Positions 1 to 5,507 of a stretch of 32,450 nucleotides of DNA are shown piece after piece. The first letter of the stretch is position 1, and each line of letters begins with the position of its first letter. The stretch is from a virus. The notes beneath the pieces are model-generated. The model saw nothing but the letters and a program-made list of their open reading frames with translations, did not search any database and had not been told where the DNA came from. The stretch covers positions 1-32,450 of the IMG/VR virus record IMGVR_UViG_3300046506_000137. One strand, written 5' to 3'. The position numbers and the translations under genes are program-made.

Positions 1-114
1 CAGGAGGCCGCAGACCGGCTTGGGCATAGCGACCCTGCTATCACTCGCCGGGTGTATCGCCGCCTCCCCAGGCGCTCCATAGCCCTGCGAATCTTGGGGA
101 AGACTGATGGCTGA
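1..114 (+). CDS. int: Tyrosine recombinase (phage integrase), C-terminal fragment
   Basis: The window opens inside a reading frame in phase with base 1 that stops at 112-114 and gives 37 residues. These contain the end of a tyrosine integrase: a LGHSD segment, then T-R-R-V-Y, the usual spacing between the conserved His of box II and the nucleophilic Tyr (residue 19 of the visible part), followed by a short basic tail. Tyrosine integrases cut and rejoin attP and attB through a 3'-phosphotyrosine. The gene ends 125 bases before a tRNA-Arg 3' fragment, the usual position of an integrase next to its attachment site. The catalytic Arg and the N-terminal DNA-binding domains lie outside the window, so completeness cannot be judged. 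Confidence 0.85.
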   Translation, partial: QEAADRLGHSDPAITRRVYRRLPRRSIALRILGKTDG

Positions 115-239
115 GCTGTCCAATATCGAGAATCGAGCCCTTGTTTTCCGCAGTGAAATTGAGCGATCGACCATCCAGATATTTGACAATCTGAGAGCGT
201 CAATGCATTCAAATCAACATGATAAGCGCGCTCTTACTG

Positions 240-289
240 ACCGCCTCCTAAGCGGTAGGTCGTCGGTTCAACTCCGGCCGGGGGCGCCA
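240..289 (+). other. 3' part of a tRNA-Arg(CCU) gene; probable phage attachment site core
   Basis: Bases 240-244 and 252-256 form a 5-bp anticodon stem around a 7-base loop with anticodon CCT at 247-249 (tRNA-Arg, AGG codons). A 5-base variable loop (257-261), a T-arm with 5-bp stem (262-266/274-278) and TTCAACT loop, the 3' acceptor strand CGGGGGC (279-285), a discriminator G and an encoded CCA (287-289) follow. No matching 5' acceptor strand (GCCCCCG) or D-arm lies upstream, so it is not a complete tRNA gene. A tRNA 3' half beside an integrase is the classic att core of phages that integrate into tRNA genes and restore the gene on insertion. It is either attP of an unintegrated genome or the distal att site of a prophage. 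The rest of 115-416 holds no convincing gene. Confidence 0.8.
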
Positions 290-339
290 TCTAATCAATC
301 ACTTAGCTCGGGTCGCACTGGGCTCGATAGTCCCGTTTT

Positions 340-354
340 ATTGGACTGTCCAAT
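340..354. promoter_or_regulatory. Perfect 15-bp dyad, candidate operator in the early leader
   Basis: ATTGGAC and GTCCAAT (340-346 and 348-354) are perfect inverted repeats around a single T. The dyad lies 62 bases upstream of the first gene of the plus-strand operon. A TATAGA hexamer at 376-381 could be a -10 element, but no good -35 box sits at the right distance. The size and symmetry suit an operator for a small dimeric repressor such as the XRE protein encoded at the end of the operon. I saw no second copy of the full dyad in the window, which weakens the operator reading, since phage operators are often repeated. Confidence 0.4.
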
Positions 355-416
355 ATTCGCGCACGCGACTCATTCTATAGAGCGCTGCTCACAGTCTGAT
401 TCCTCCGGAGCTATCC

Positions 417-995
417 ATGGATAAGCCGACAGAGGCATATCCGCTGACGTGGCCAGTTGGGCGCCAGCGTACGAAGTGGCCAGAGGAATCCCGCTTCCGC
501 ACAACGCTCGGCATGGCGATCAAAGAAGTGCAGGCCGAGGTTTACCGACTGGGTGGCGTGGGGCTCATTATCTCGTCGAACCTGCCCCTGCGCCGCGATG
601 GCGTACCCTACGCGAACGCGAGCCAGCCGACTGACCGCGGCGTCGCCGTCTACTTTACCTATAAGAAACGACCCATGTGTTTCGCCTGTGATCGCTGGCG
701 GAAGATCGAAGACAACATGTGGGCCATAACCAAGACCATCGACGCCTTGCGCGGTATCGAGCGATGGGGATCTGGCCAGATGGTCGAGCAAGCCTTCACC
801 GGTTTCGTGGCGCTACCGGCTCCGGAACAGCCTTGGCAGGTGCTCGGCTTGGATACGTCGAATCCCACGCGCGAACAGATCGAGGAAGCGCATCGACGGC
901 TCGCCATGAAACATCACCCCGACCGCGGAGGCGACACGAATGAAATGGCACGCATCAACGCAGCACGCGACCAGCTGCTCGAATCGCCAAACTGA
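417..995 (+). CDS. Phage J-domain (DnaJ-like) protein
   Basis: The 192-residue product has two parts. Residues 1-130 resemble a domain common in phage proteins, with a conserved region around a CFAC-DRW motif (88-94) and an ERWGSG segment. Residues 138-190 are a compact J-domain with the diagnostic HPD tripeptide at 167-169 in the helix II-III loop, preceded by a basic helix and followed by an N-x-A-x-D-x-L helix. J-domains stimulate the ATPase of DnaK-type Hsp70 chaperones, so the protein probably recruits host DnaK for a phage process such as replication initiation or virion assembly (inference). The ATG at 417 has a GGAG ribosome site at 407-410. It is the first gene of the plus-strand operon, behind the dyad leader. 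The J-domain call is firm; the role of the N-terminal domain is unknown. Confidence 0.85.
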   Translation: MDKPTEAYPLTWPVGRQRTKWPEESRFRTTLGMAIKEVQAEVYRLGGVGLIISSNLPLRRDGVPYANASQPTDRGVAVYFTYKKRPMCFACDRWRKIEDNMWAITKTIDALRGIERWGSGQMVEQAFTGFVALPAPEQPWQVLGLDTSNPTREQIEEAHRRLAMKHHPDRGGDTNEMARINAARDQLLESPN

Positions 996-1016
996 TAGGG
1001 CCTGAGGTAGTAACCC

Positions 1017-1241
1017 GTGGATCGAGAATGCAACGACCTGCTGACCGCGCTCTGGAAATTCTGGGAGTGGGAGGCCGACTGGATGACGTGCAAAGCCTGT
1101 AAGCGGCACCTCATCGCGTCACGCGACGGTGAGCCATTGCGTCACGCTGATGGGTGCAAGAATTCGTCGCTGCTGCATCCCTGGCAATCGCTGCGCCTGA
1201 TTCTGAATCAGCAATCTGGTAGTGCGGGAGAAAGTCGATGA
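1017..1241 (+). CDS. Small phage protein with Zn-ribbon-like CxxC...HxxxC pattern
   Basis: A GTG start at 1017 with a GAGG ribosome site at 1004-1007 gives 74 residues. The sequence begins with a Trp-rich acidic helix and continues with C-K-A-C, then 14 residues later H-A-D-G-C, the spacing of a small metal-binding knuckle. The stop overlaps the next start by 4 bases (ATGA at 1238-1241), which indicates translational coupling. No family assignment is possible beyond phage-type small protein. The metal site is inferred from the Cys/His pattern only. Confidence 0.65.
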   Translation: MDRECNDLLTALWKFWEWEADWMTCKACKRHLIASRDGEPLRHADGCKNSSLLHPWQSLRLILNQQSGSAGESR

Positions 1242-1525
1242 AGCCTGGAATTCGCGTAGGAGCCATTCGTGACATGGACGCCAGCAAGGCCAACCTATAT
1301 GGGTACGGCGTTTATGTGGGCGATGTTACTGGCGGTCCCATGGATCAAATGATGGAGGAGCCCTGGGCCAATCCCAAGATCGAACTCGATGGTGGTGGAG
1401 TCGTTTGGGGCTGTGAATGCTGGTGGGGCCCCGAAGAACTCATCCGCAAAGAGATTGGTGCGCGAGCCACGGAAATCGTCCCTCCGCCTGATAGAACCGC
1501 TGACAATGGATCTTCAGCTCTATGA
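1238..1525 (+). CDS. Conserved phage protein of unknown function (GVYxGD / WGCECWWGPE type)
   Basis: The 95-residue product starts with M-K-P-G-I-R-V-G, has a YGYGVYVGD segment (about residues 21-29) and a striking VVWGCECWWGPEE motif near residues 55-67 that pairs two Cys with several Trp. I recall similar short proteins from operons of small genes in temperate phages of Proteobacteria, always without a known function. A small beta-rich fold with a possible metal- or nucleic-acid-binding loop is conceivable, but nothing shows it. It is coupled to both neighbours by ATGA overlaps (1238-1241 and 1522-1525), which supports its reality and its start. Confidence 0.7.
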   Translation: MKPGIRVGAIRDMDASKANLYGYGVYVGDVTGGPMDQMMEEPWANPKIELDGGGVVWGCECWWGPEELIRKEIGARATEIVPPPDRTADNGSSAL

Positions 1526-1737
1526 GCGTTCGACGCCGAAAGATACAGGAGCGATTGAAACGCCAGGAGCACCGCGCCGGCGTCGTAAAGGGTCTTCGCA
1601 ACTTCGGCTTGGGCCTAGAGCGAGCTGTTGCTATCGCCCAGGAGGCGCAGCGCCAGGGGATTACAAAGATAACCCCTGAGCTCACCGCCCAACTTATCGC
1701 AGCGATAGACGCTCACAGCGCAGAGGCGGGTAAATGA
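1522..1737 (+). CDS. Small basic helical protein, unknown function
   Basis: The 71-residue product starts with a very basic segment (SVRRRKIQERLKRQEHR) and continues as predicted helix with heptad-like spacing, ending in an Ala-rich tail. The ATG overlaps the preceding stop and the TGA overlaps the next start (ATGA at both ends), so the reading frame is well framed by its neighbours. The basic N-terminus could bind nucleic acid, but there is no recognisable motif. Function unknown. Confidence 0.6.
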   Translation: MSVRRRKIQERLKRQEHRAGVVKGLRNFGLGLERAVAIAQEAQRQGITKITPELTAQLIAAIDAHSAEAGK

Positions 1738-1928
1738 GGAAGCCGCGAAGTCCGGCTGAGAATGCCCGCGTCGGGCAGACCCTCATGCGCACGCTGGCTG
1801 AGCGAGATCGGAAGGCCGCTGCCTACGATAAATTACGCCGCCCGGTGACTGAGCGCGAGCCGCCCCACTGTCCGACTTGTGCATGCGGTATGCAACCTGA
1901 AACCGTGAGAGAAAGTCATGCTCGTTGA
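1734..1928 (+). CDS. Small protein with CxxCxC motif, unknown function
   Basis: The 64-residue product has a highly charged N-terminal two thirds and a C-terminal CPTCAC cluster (about residues 46-51) with a preceding His, a pattern that could bind one metal ion together with a partner. It begins in an ATGA overlap with the previous gene, and its last 11 bases overlap the next gene. It belongs to the coupled early operon. No family recognised. Confidence 0.55.
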   Translation: MRKPRSPAENARVGQTLMRTLAERDRKAAAYDKLRRPVTEREPPHCPTCACGMQPETVRESHAR

Positions 1929-2103
1929 GGTATACATCGGCCTTGGTACCCAAGCGAAAATCATTTGGGACGGTCAGTTAGACCACGTACCACGCATTGG
2001 CGAAGACGTGCTGCTGGGCCAGGATGGCTACACCGTGGAGTATGTCCATAGTGTCCTGCCGCATAAAACGCGGCCTGGCAGGGTAAAAATATATGTTCGC
2101 TGA
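1918..2103 (+). CDS. Small beta-rich protein, unknown function
   Basis: The 61-residue product alternates hydrophobic and polar residues in strands (MLVEVYIGLG, KIIWDG, VLLGQDGYTVEYVHSVL, RVKIYVR), which suggests a small beta-barrel or sandwich. The pattern (import-like strand, RIGEDVLL, Y-x-V-x-x-V) resembles small phage proteins I have seen unnamed in early operons. A purine-rich ribosome site (GAGAGAAAG) precedes the ATG. The gene starts 11 bases before the preceding stop. Function unknown. Confidence 0.6.
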   Translation: MLVEVYIGLGTQAKIIWDGQLDHVPRIGEDVLLGQDGYTVEYVHSVLPHKTRPGRVKIYVR

Positions 2104-2124
2104 CCCCACGACGGAGAGTAAATA

Positions 2125-2316
2125 ATGCGTTCCGCTCTTGTATGGGTTGTGGAAGGATCTCACGAAGATCACCCAGGAGAATGGTACGTCTACTCGGTGC
2201 ACCTCAATAGGCGCGGCGCCGACGATGATCTTGAGCAGGCTCAACGCGCGTGGAAGCACGAAACCTTCCGAATCATGGTCTATAGACCATCGGAACCACA
2301 GGAAGCGAGCAAATGA
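2125..2316 (+). CDS. Small protein, unknown function
   Basis: The 63-residue product has no recognised domain. It has a strand-like start (SALVWVVEG), an acidic middle and a strand-like end (FRIMVYRP), so a small alpha/beta fold is plausible. The ATG follows a GGAGAG ribosome site. The 21 bases between 2104 and 2124 form one of the few gaps in this operon. The stop overlaps the next start by ATGA (2313-2316). Confidence 0.6.
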   Translation: MRSALVWVVEGSHEDHPGEWYVYSVHLNRRGADDDLEQAQRAWKHETFRIMVYRPSEPQEASK

Positions 2317-2528
2317 CCCGCCCCGAGCTTGAGGAGCTAGACGTTCTCGTCAGGGAGATTATAGGCCCGGAGAAGGCGCTCTTGTGGTGGGTGACCCCTA
2401 ATCCTATGCTCGGCAACATTGAGCCTCAGATGCTGGCCGCGTGGCGCCCTGAACAGCTGGCGACCTTTATCCGGGATGCGCACGAAGCTCTTGTAAGAAC
2501 ACCGGCCCAACTAAACGGTGATGTATGA
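2313..2528 (+). CDS. Small protein resembling the MbcA/ParS/Xre (DUF2384) toxin-binding domain
   Basis: Residues 17-60 follow the pattern of the antitoxin Xre/MbcA/ParS toxin-binding domain: an Ala-Leu-x-Trp helix, the T-P-N-P-M-L-G turn, a Pro before a short helix, and a closing helix ending in Ala. In RES-Xre systems this domain covers the toxin active site. Here the protein is only 71 residues, has no HTH of its own and no RES toxin is visible next to it. An XRE protein is encoded two genes downstream. Either it is a solo domain adapted to another partner, or the resemblance is only local. It is coupled by ATGA overlaps at both ends. Confidence 0.55.
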   Translation: MTRPELEELDVLVREIIGPEKALLWWVTPNPMLGNIEPQMLAAWRPEQLATFIRDAHEALVRTPAQLNGDV

Positions 2529-2707
2529 CAAACACGCTGACGAGGGAAGAAATCCTTCAGATCGCTAACGCAGCCTTTCGGGACGTGCAACTCGCACCCA
2601 ATACCGAAGTGGCCTACATGATCGCCACCCAGGCTATGAACGTCTTGGCGGACACAATCCCGGACGAGCCACCTGAGAGGTGGCTGCGGCCCGCTCATCA
2701 ACCATGA
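2525..2707 (+). CDS. Small helical protein, unknown function
   Basis: The 60-residue product is mostly helical by residue pattern (EEILQIANAAF, then an MIATQAMNVLADTI helix) with a Pro-rich tail. It starts in an ATGA overlap with the previous gene (2525-2528), and its stop (2705-2707) overlaps the ATG of the XRE gene. No motif is recognised. Its reality rests on the unbroken chain of overlaps in the operon. Confidence 0.55.
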   Translation: MTNTLTREEILQIANAAFRDVQLAPNTEVAYMIATQAMNVLADTIPDEPPERWLRPAHQP

Positions 2708-2940
2708 CCACCTCTTTCGATTCGGCTGGCTTTCAGAAGGAAACGGGGCTAATGCTTACGCTTCGTAGAAAGGGCGCTGGGATGACGCAGAAGACTATGG
2801 CGAAGAAGATTGGGCTAGAGCGTGCTACGTACGCCAATATAGAAACGGGCCGCCAACGTGTTCCCCTCGACGTGGTGTGGCGCGCTGCCGTTGTGCTCCG
2901 CATATCCATCACCAAATTAGTACCCGAAAAGCTCGGATAA
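2704..2940 (+). CDS. XRE/Cro-CI family helix-turn-helix regulator
   Basis: The 78-residue product is little more than one Cro/CI-type HTH: a leading helix with L-R-R-K-G, then MTQKTMAKKIGLERATYANIETGRQRVPLDVVWRAA split over helices 2-4, including the Q-x-x-x-A-x-x-x-G-x-x-x-x-x-x-x-x-x-E-x-G-x-R signature. Helix 5 ends with I-T-K-L-V. An upstream in-frame GTG exists at 2680, but the ATG at 2704 keeps the ATGA overlap seen through the operon, so it is preferred. Such single-domain proteins act as dimers on phage operators. The dyad at 340-354 is a natural target to test. Last gene of the operon, followed by a convergent lysis module. Confidence 0.8.
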   Translation: MTTSFDSAGFQKETGLMLTLRRKGAGMTQKTMAKKIGLERATYANIETGRQRVPLDVVWRAAVVLRISITKLVPEKLG

Positions 2941-2974
2941 CTCAGCAGCGAGCCACTGAGCGTCGATCCGCTGA

Positions 2975-3259
2975 CTAGAACAGCTCAGCGGTTTCTGAGC
3001 TGGGGAGTAAGTTGCTCCACAATCGCATCGAGCCTGGCGTTATTTCTTCGGCATTCGGCGACGACGGCTGAAGCCAGTTCAGGAAGGCGTCCATTGCCGT
3101 CGTCTCCGCTGGACGCATCAACCCCCGATCTATCTGTGGCGGGGGGCATGGAATCACCAGGGGGGCAGGATCGGGGCGCAGTGGCGAGCACCCGGCGCAG
3201 CTGAGCGCCAATACGATCCCGCTCAGTGTCGATGATATCCAGTTTCGCGCGGTATTCAT
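2975..3259 (-). CDS. Rz1: Outer-membrane spanin subunit (o-spanin, Rz1-like lipoprotein)
   Basis: The frame gives 94 residues and is nested in the Rz gene in another phase, extending 10 bases past its end. It has an n-region with Arg, a hydrophobic stretch (12-20) and a lipobox-like LSCAGC with candidate lipidated Cys at 24 (or 21). A Pro-rich stretch follows (PLRPDPAPLVIPCPPP), the hallmark of Rz1 proteins. O-spanins sit in the outer membrane and pair with the Rz i-spanin to fuse inner and outer membranes in the last step of lysis. The tail beyond residue 45 is longer than in many Rz1 proteins (lambda 60 residues). The nested arrangement is the known embedded Rz/Rz1 architecture. Confidence 0.8.
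   Translation of the reverse strand: MNTARNWISSTLSGIVLALSCAGCSPLRPDPAPLVIPCPPPQIDRGLMRPAETTAMDAFLNWLQPSSPNAEEITPGSMRLWSNLLPSSETAELF
2981..3002. terminator. Hairpin at the convergent end of early and lysis operons
   Basis: An 8-bp perfect stem, CAGCTCAG (2981-2988) with CTGAGCTG (2995-3002), closes a 6-base loop. It lies between the stop of the plus-strand operon (2940) and the 3' ends of Rz and Rz1, overlapping both. It has no clear U-tract on either side (TTCT on the minus reading), so it may be a weak bidirectional terminator or an RNA-protecting hairpin rather than a strong intrinsic terminator. Confidence 0.35.
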
Positions 3260-3494
3260 GCAGGGCCTCTGAGTTGCGGATAATGGTAGCTTGGGAGGTG
3301 GCCAGCTGGCGCTCTAGGGCCTGCCGGGCGGCTTCCTCGCCCCTTGCCTTGGCTTGCCAAGCCTGCGCAATCTCAGCCGCGTAGCGGGTCTTCCAGTAGC
3401 TGGAGCCGAAATGCCAGCCGCCCCACCAGCCAAGCCCGACAATCGCCATCAGGGCGAGCGCGTAGGGGCCGTATCTGAGCAGCAGCGGGCTCAC
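2985..3494 (-). CDS. Rz: Inner-membrane spanin subunit (i-spanin, Rz-like)
   Basis: The 169-residue product has one N-terminal membrane anchor (about residues 9-28, with WWGGWHFG at the end). A long coiled-coil-like periplasmic part follows, rich in Ala, Glu, Gln and Arg (35-105), as in Rz proteins that span the periplasm. It ends with a Gly/Asp-rich linker and a further helix. The protein pairs with the nested lipoprotein encoded inside it. The start overlaps the upstream holin-like gene by ATGA (3491-3494). The double-frame usage of 2985-3259 and the position after lysozyme make the assignment strong although Rz sequences diverge widely. Confidence 0.8.
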   Translation of the reverse strand: MSPLLLRYGPYALALMAIVGLGWWGGWHFGSSYWKTRYAAEIAQAWQAKARGEEAARQALERQLATSQATIIRNSEALHEYRAKLDIIDTERDRIGAQLRRVLATAPRSCPPGDSMPPATDRSGVDASSGDDGNGRLPELASAVVAECRRNNARLDAIVEQLTPQLRNR

Positions 3495-3757
3495 GGCGTG
3501 GCCGGCGGCGCGCGGCTATTCGTGAACCCGCGCTTGAGCACCATGGCGCCCAAGGCGATATTGACCAGCGACAGCATCTGAAACTGCCTCGGGGTGACCA
3601 GGAGCTGGAAATCAGGGCTCGCCGCAATGCCCGCCAGAATGGCCTGCACCATGCCGAAGGTCGCCGAGATGCTGCCCCAGAGCTTTGTGCCATTGCCTTG
3701 ATACCAGCGCTTCCAGCCTGCGATAGCCCATTGTGCGAATTCAATGTAAGGATTCAT
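3491..3757 (-). CDS. Holin-like small membrane protein
   Basis: The 88-residue product has two hydrophobic helices: about 28-47 (WGSISATFGMVQAILAGIAA) and about 62-78 (FQMLSLVNIALGAMVL), with a charged C-terminus. A longer open frame begins at 3832, but the ATG at 3757 forms an ATGA overlap with the lysozyme stop and is preferred. Two-helix proteins between an endolysin and a spanin gene are usually holins or pinholins, which open the inner membrane and time lysis. Several other membrane proteins sit upstream, so the actual holin is not certain. Confidence 0.55.
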   Translation of the reverse strand: MNPYIEFAQWAIAGWKRWYQGNGTKLWGSISATFGMVQAILAGIAASPDFQLLVTPRQFQMLSLVNIALGAMVLKRGFTNSRAPPATP

Positions 3758-4209
3758 GTGTTGAGCCCCGTCAGTAAAAGTTGAGCGAGTTTTTCGTATC
3801 GTTTCGTAAGCTTGGCATCCTGCACGTGACATTCCGTCGCCGCGCTCGGCCAGTCATATCGCAAAATCGCCGCGATCATTCGTTTGAACTTGAGCAGACC
3901 TGAGACGCCGGTGTTGAATGCGATATCGAGCAGTACGGATTGCCGCACGGCATCGCAGTTGATATACCAAGGATAGGCGAAGAGAAACTTTTCAATCCCC
4001 CCCAGCACCCACCGGGCAACAAGTTCGCCGAGTTCTTCGGACCCCGCCGTTTCAAGGTTCAGCCCATAGAGCCAGGTAAGATTGCCGGATGTCGCCGGAT
4101 CACCAGTGATGCACGTGACGCGCTGTCCGGTACGGTCGTTATAGGGATGCAGCCTGAAGCCTTCCTCCGCTTTCAGTCGCGGCAAAACGAGATCGATGGA
4201 TGAACTCAC
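3754..4209 (-). CDS. Endolysin: T4-type lysozyme (glycoside hydrolase family 24)
   Basis: The 151-residue product has the GH24 signature: catalytic E16 in a K-A-E-E-G-F-R-L-H-P-Y-N-D context, and D25 nine residues after it, the same spacing as Glu11-Asp20 of T4 lysozyme. The Thr of the active-site triad is probably in G-N-L-T-W-L-Y-G, but it comes about 12 residues later than usual because of an inserted loop. The C-terminal helix bundle has the typical LLDIAFNTGVSGLLKF. It cleaves the MurNAc-GlcNAc bond of peptidoglycan. No signal peptide or SAR anchor is visible, so it probably needs a holin to leave the cytoplasm. GTG start at 4209, coupled by GTGA to the gene upstream. Confidence 0.85.
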   Translation of the reverse strand: MSSSIDLVLPRLKAEEGFRLHPYNDRTGQRVTCITGDPATSGNLTWLYGLNLETAGSEELGELVARWVLGGIEKFLFAYPWYINCDAVRQSVLLDIAFNTGVSGLLKFKRMIAAILRYDWPSAATECHVQDAKLTKRYEKLAQLLLTGLNT

Positions 4210-4466
4210 TTGTCCCTCCGGGGCAACTCAATCCCCAGCTTATTGGCGACGTACCACACGCACCCGCCCAGCCAGGTGAGCGCGTTGCTATGCTCGTGAA
4301 TCGTCCCGCGCATGCCGGTGTCACGCGAACCTATTTCGCGCTCGACCGTCTCCAGCCGAGACTCGCGCCGTTCGTCGTGCCGAATGTGCGCCACCAGGGC
4401 AATCACTATCGGAATCAAGATGACGGCGATCAGCGAGCCGAGCGCGATCCAGTTACCCGGGGTCAT
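4206..4466 (-). CDS. One-helix membrane protein of the lysis module
   Basis: The 86-residue product has an N-terminal membrane helix (about 5-27: WIALGSLIAVILIPIVIALV), then a charged coiled-coil-like region (RHDERRESRLETVEREIGSR) and a weaker hydrophobic part. This N-out anchor plus coiled coil resembles class III holins, antiholins or accessory lysis proteins (inference). It is translated directly upstream of the lysozyme with a GTGA overlap, which supports a lysis role. Its ribosome site GGGAG lies in a hairpin 12 bases before the ATG, which could limit translation. Confidence 0.6.
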   Translation of the reverse strand: MTPGNWIALGSLIAVILIPIVIALVAHIRHDERRESRLETVEREIGSRDTGMRGTIHEHSNALTWLGGCVWYVANKLGIELPRRDK

Positions 4467-4475
4467 AAATGGAAA

Positions 4476-4493
4476 CGGCTCCCGAAGGAGCCG
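4476..4493 (-). promoter_or_regulatory. UUCG-loop hairpin just upstream of the lysis genes
   Basis: On the minus strand, CGGCTCC, a TTCG tetraloop and GGAGCCG form a 7-bp perfect stem, followed by TTTCCATTT and the ATG at 4466. TTCG loops are exceptionally stable. The 3' arm carries the only GGAG that could serve as ribosome site for the 4206-4466 gene, so the structure may sequester it. It may also act as a weak terminator, given the short T-rich tract. Confidence 0.5.
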
Positions 4494-4515
4494 CCCAGTA
4501 GACTACAGGTCAGTT

Positions 4516-4704
4516 CTACAGATGACACAATGCCCATGAATAGGCATGTCCTGCAACGATGCAATCCGCATGCGTCCAAGAGCTTTCTTCCTTTGCCAGA
4601 ACCGGATCAACCGCTTCCTGCAATGGCATGGGCAGAGCCCCATGTACCAGCGGATCGCTGAGTGTCGCTTTAGTTTTGCTTCTGATTATCACGTGGCCGG
4701 CCAT
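4516..4704 (-). CDS. Possible small protein, unknown function
   Basis: The frame gives 62 residues with no recognised motif and several His, Cys and Trp residues at the C-terminus. In its favour, the ATG at 4704 is preceded by a strong AGAGGAG ribosome site (about 4713-4718), it overlaps the upstream gene by 35 bases as other genes here do, and it fills an otherwise empty stretch before the UUCG hairpin. Against it, the composition is unremarkable and no homologue is recalled. Could also be a non-coding 3' region of the transcript. Confidence 0.4.
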   Translation of the reverse strand: MAGHVIIRSKTKATLSDPLVHGALPMPLQEAVDPVLAKEESSWTHADCIVAGHAYSWALCHL

Positions 4705-5050
4705 TCTTCGACTCCTCTAAGGTTTGTTGAACCGTATCGTGTATGGTTTTCTGTAAACCATACGCTTGAATCAATTCGTGATCTGACTTGACCGTCGCTT
4801 TCAAGTCTGAAAAGCTGGTCTGAAGGAAATTGTCCAAATCCCAGCGCTTTAAATCCTGCACCATTGCGGCATGCCGGTAGACGAAAATCAACACAACCAG
4901 CGCCACGATGTTGATCGCCAGCAGCACATTGGTGAACCATGCCTTGGTGCGCTCGCCGGTAATCATCGCCTGATTGTTGACGTTAAGACGGCCGTCCTGT
5001 TTGAAGGATTGATCCGGAGAATCCTCAAGATGCCACTGCCCTTCGCTCAT
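4670..5050 (-). CDS. One-helix membrane protein, unknown function
   Basis: The 126-residue product has a polar N-terminal part (1-35), a single strong membrane helix (about 38-60: WFTNVLLAINIVALVVLIFV) and a 65-residue charged region after it with heptad-like spacing. With the next gene it forms a pair of membrane proteins with similar layout (polar segment, one helix, coiled tail). Position between tailspike and lysis genes suits a holin accessory, lysis regulator or superinfection-exclusion protein, none of which can be shown. Coupled by an ATGA overlap (5047-5050). Confidence 0.6.
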   Translation of the reverse strand: MSEGQWHLEDSPDQSFKQDGRLNVNNQAMITGERTKAWFTNVLLAINIVALVVLIFVYRHAAMVQDLKRWDLDNFLQTSFSDLKATVKSDHELIQAYGLQKTIHDTVQQTLEESKNGRPRDNQKQN

Positions 5051-5445
5051 GGCCGCTGCTCCAGTCTATCGAGCCGCCGGTCTGTGGCAATTTGCCATTG
5101 AGCCACCATCGCTTTGAGAGAGGAGATTTCCCCGTACATCACGACACCGCCGCAGATGCCGCTGACCGCCAATAAACTCACAATGGTAAGAGTCAGCGCC
5201 TGCATGCGGTTGTTATCGCCACCGCCCTCCTGATAGCTATTGCCCATCGGTCGCTGGAGCAACCGATGCACGCCCTTGAGCAACATCCGCATGTCATCGT
5301 CGCTCGGATTGTAGTCCGTATCGACGCGCACTTCAGGCGACATGTGCATCCTCCATCGCTCAAATAGAGCCTCTAGACGCCACCAAATCCGAAAGAGTCT
5401 CCCGGTCAGCTTGTCCAGCAACTCCCCTGATATCGCTTCGTTCAT
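5047..5445 (-). CDS. One-helix membrane protein, unknown function
   Basis: The 132-residue product starts with a Trp/Arg-rich amphipathic region (residues 15-33), a middle acidic stretch, a membrane helix at about 80-103 (ALTLTIVSLLAVSGICGGVV) and a short C-terminal coil ending in Arg-rich residues. A clear AGGTGA ribosome site precedes the ATG. The gene follows the tailspike after a 62-base gap (5446-5507) that contains a short GC-rich hairpin without a U-tract. It starts the lysis transcript or continues the late one. Function unknown. Confidence 0.65.
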   Translation of the reverse strand: MNEAISGELLDKLTGRLFRIWWRLEALFERWRMHMSPEVRVDTDYNPSDDDMRMLLKGVHRLLQRPMGNSYQEGGGDNNRMQALTLTIVSLLAVSGICGGVVMYGEISSLKAMVAQWQIATDRRLDRLEQRP

Positions 5446-5507
5446 TATTCACCTGCTCTCACCCCCGTGAGGAATCCGTTTTCCGGCGCGAGGCCGGCCC
5501 GTTAAAG

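Noticed and set aside
107-424. 105-residue open frame over the att region
   Set aside because: It begins inside the integrase gene and runs through the tRNA remnant; the VQLRPGAP-type stretch is the known false translation of a tRNA 3' end.
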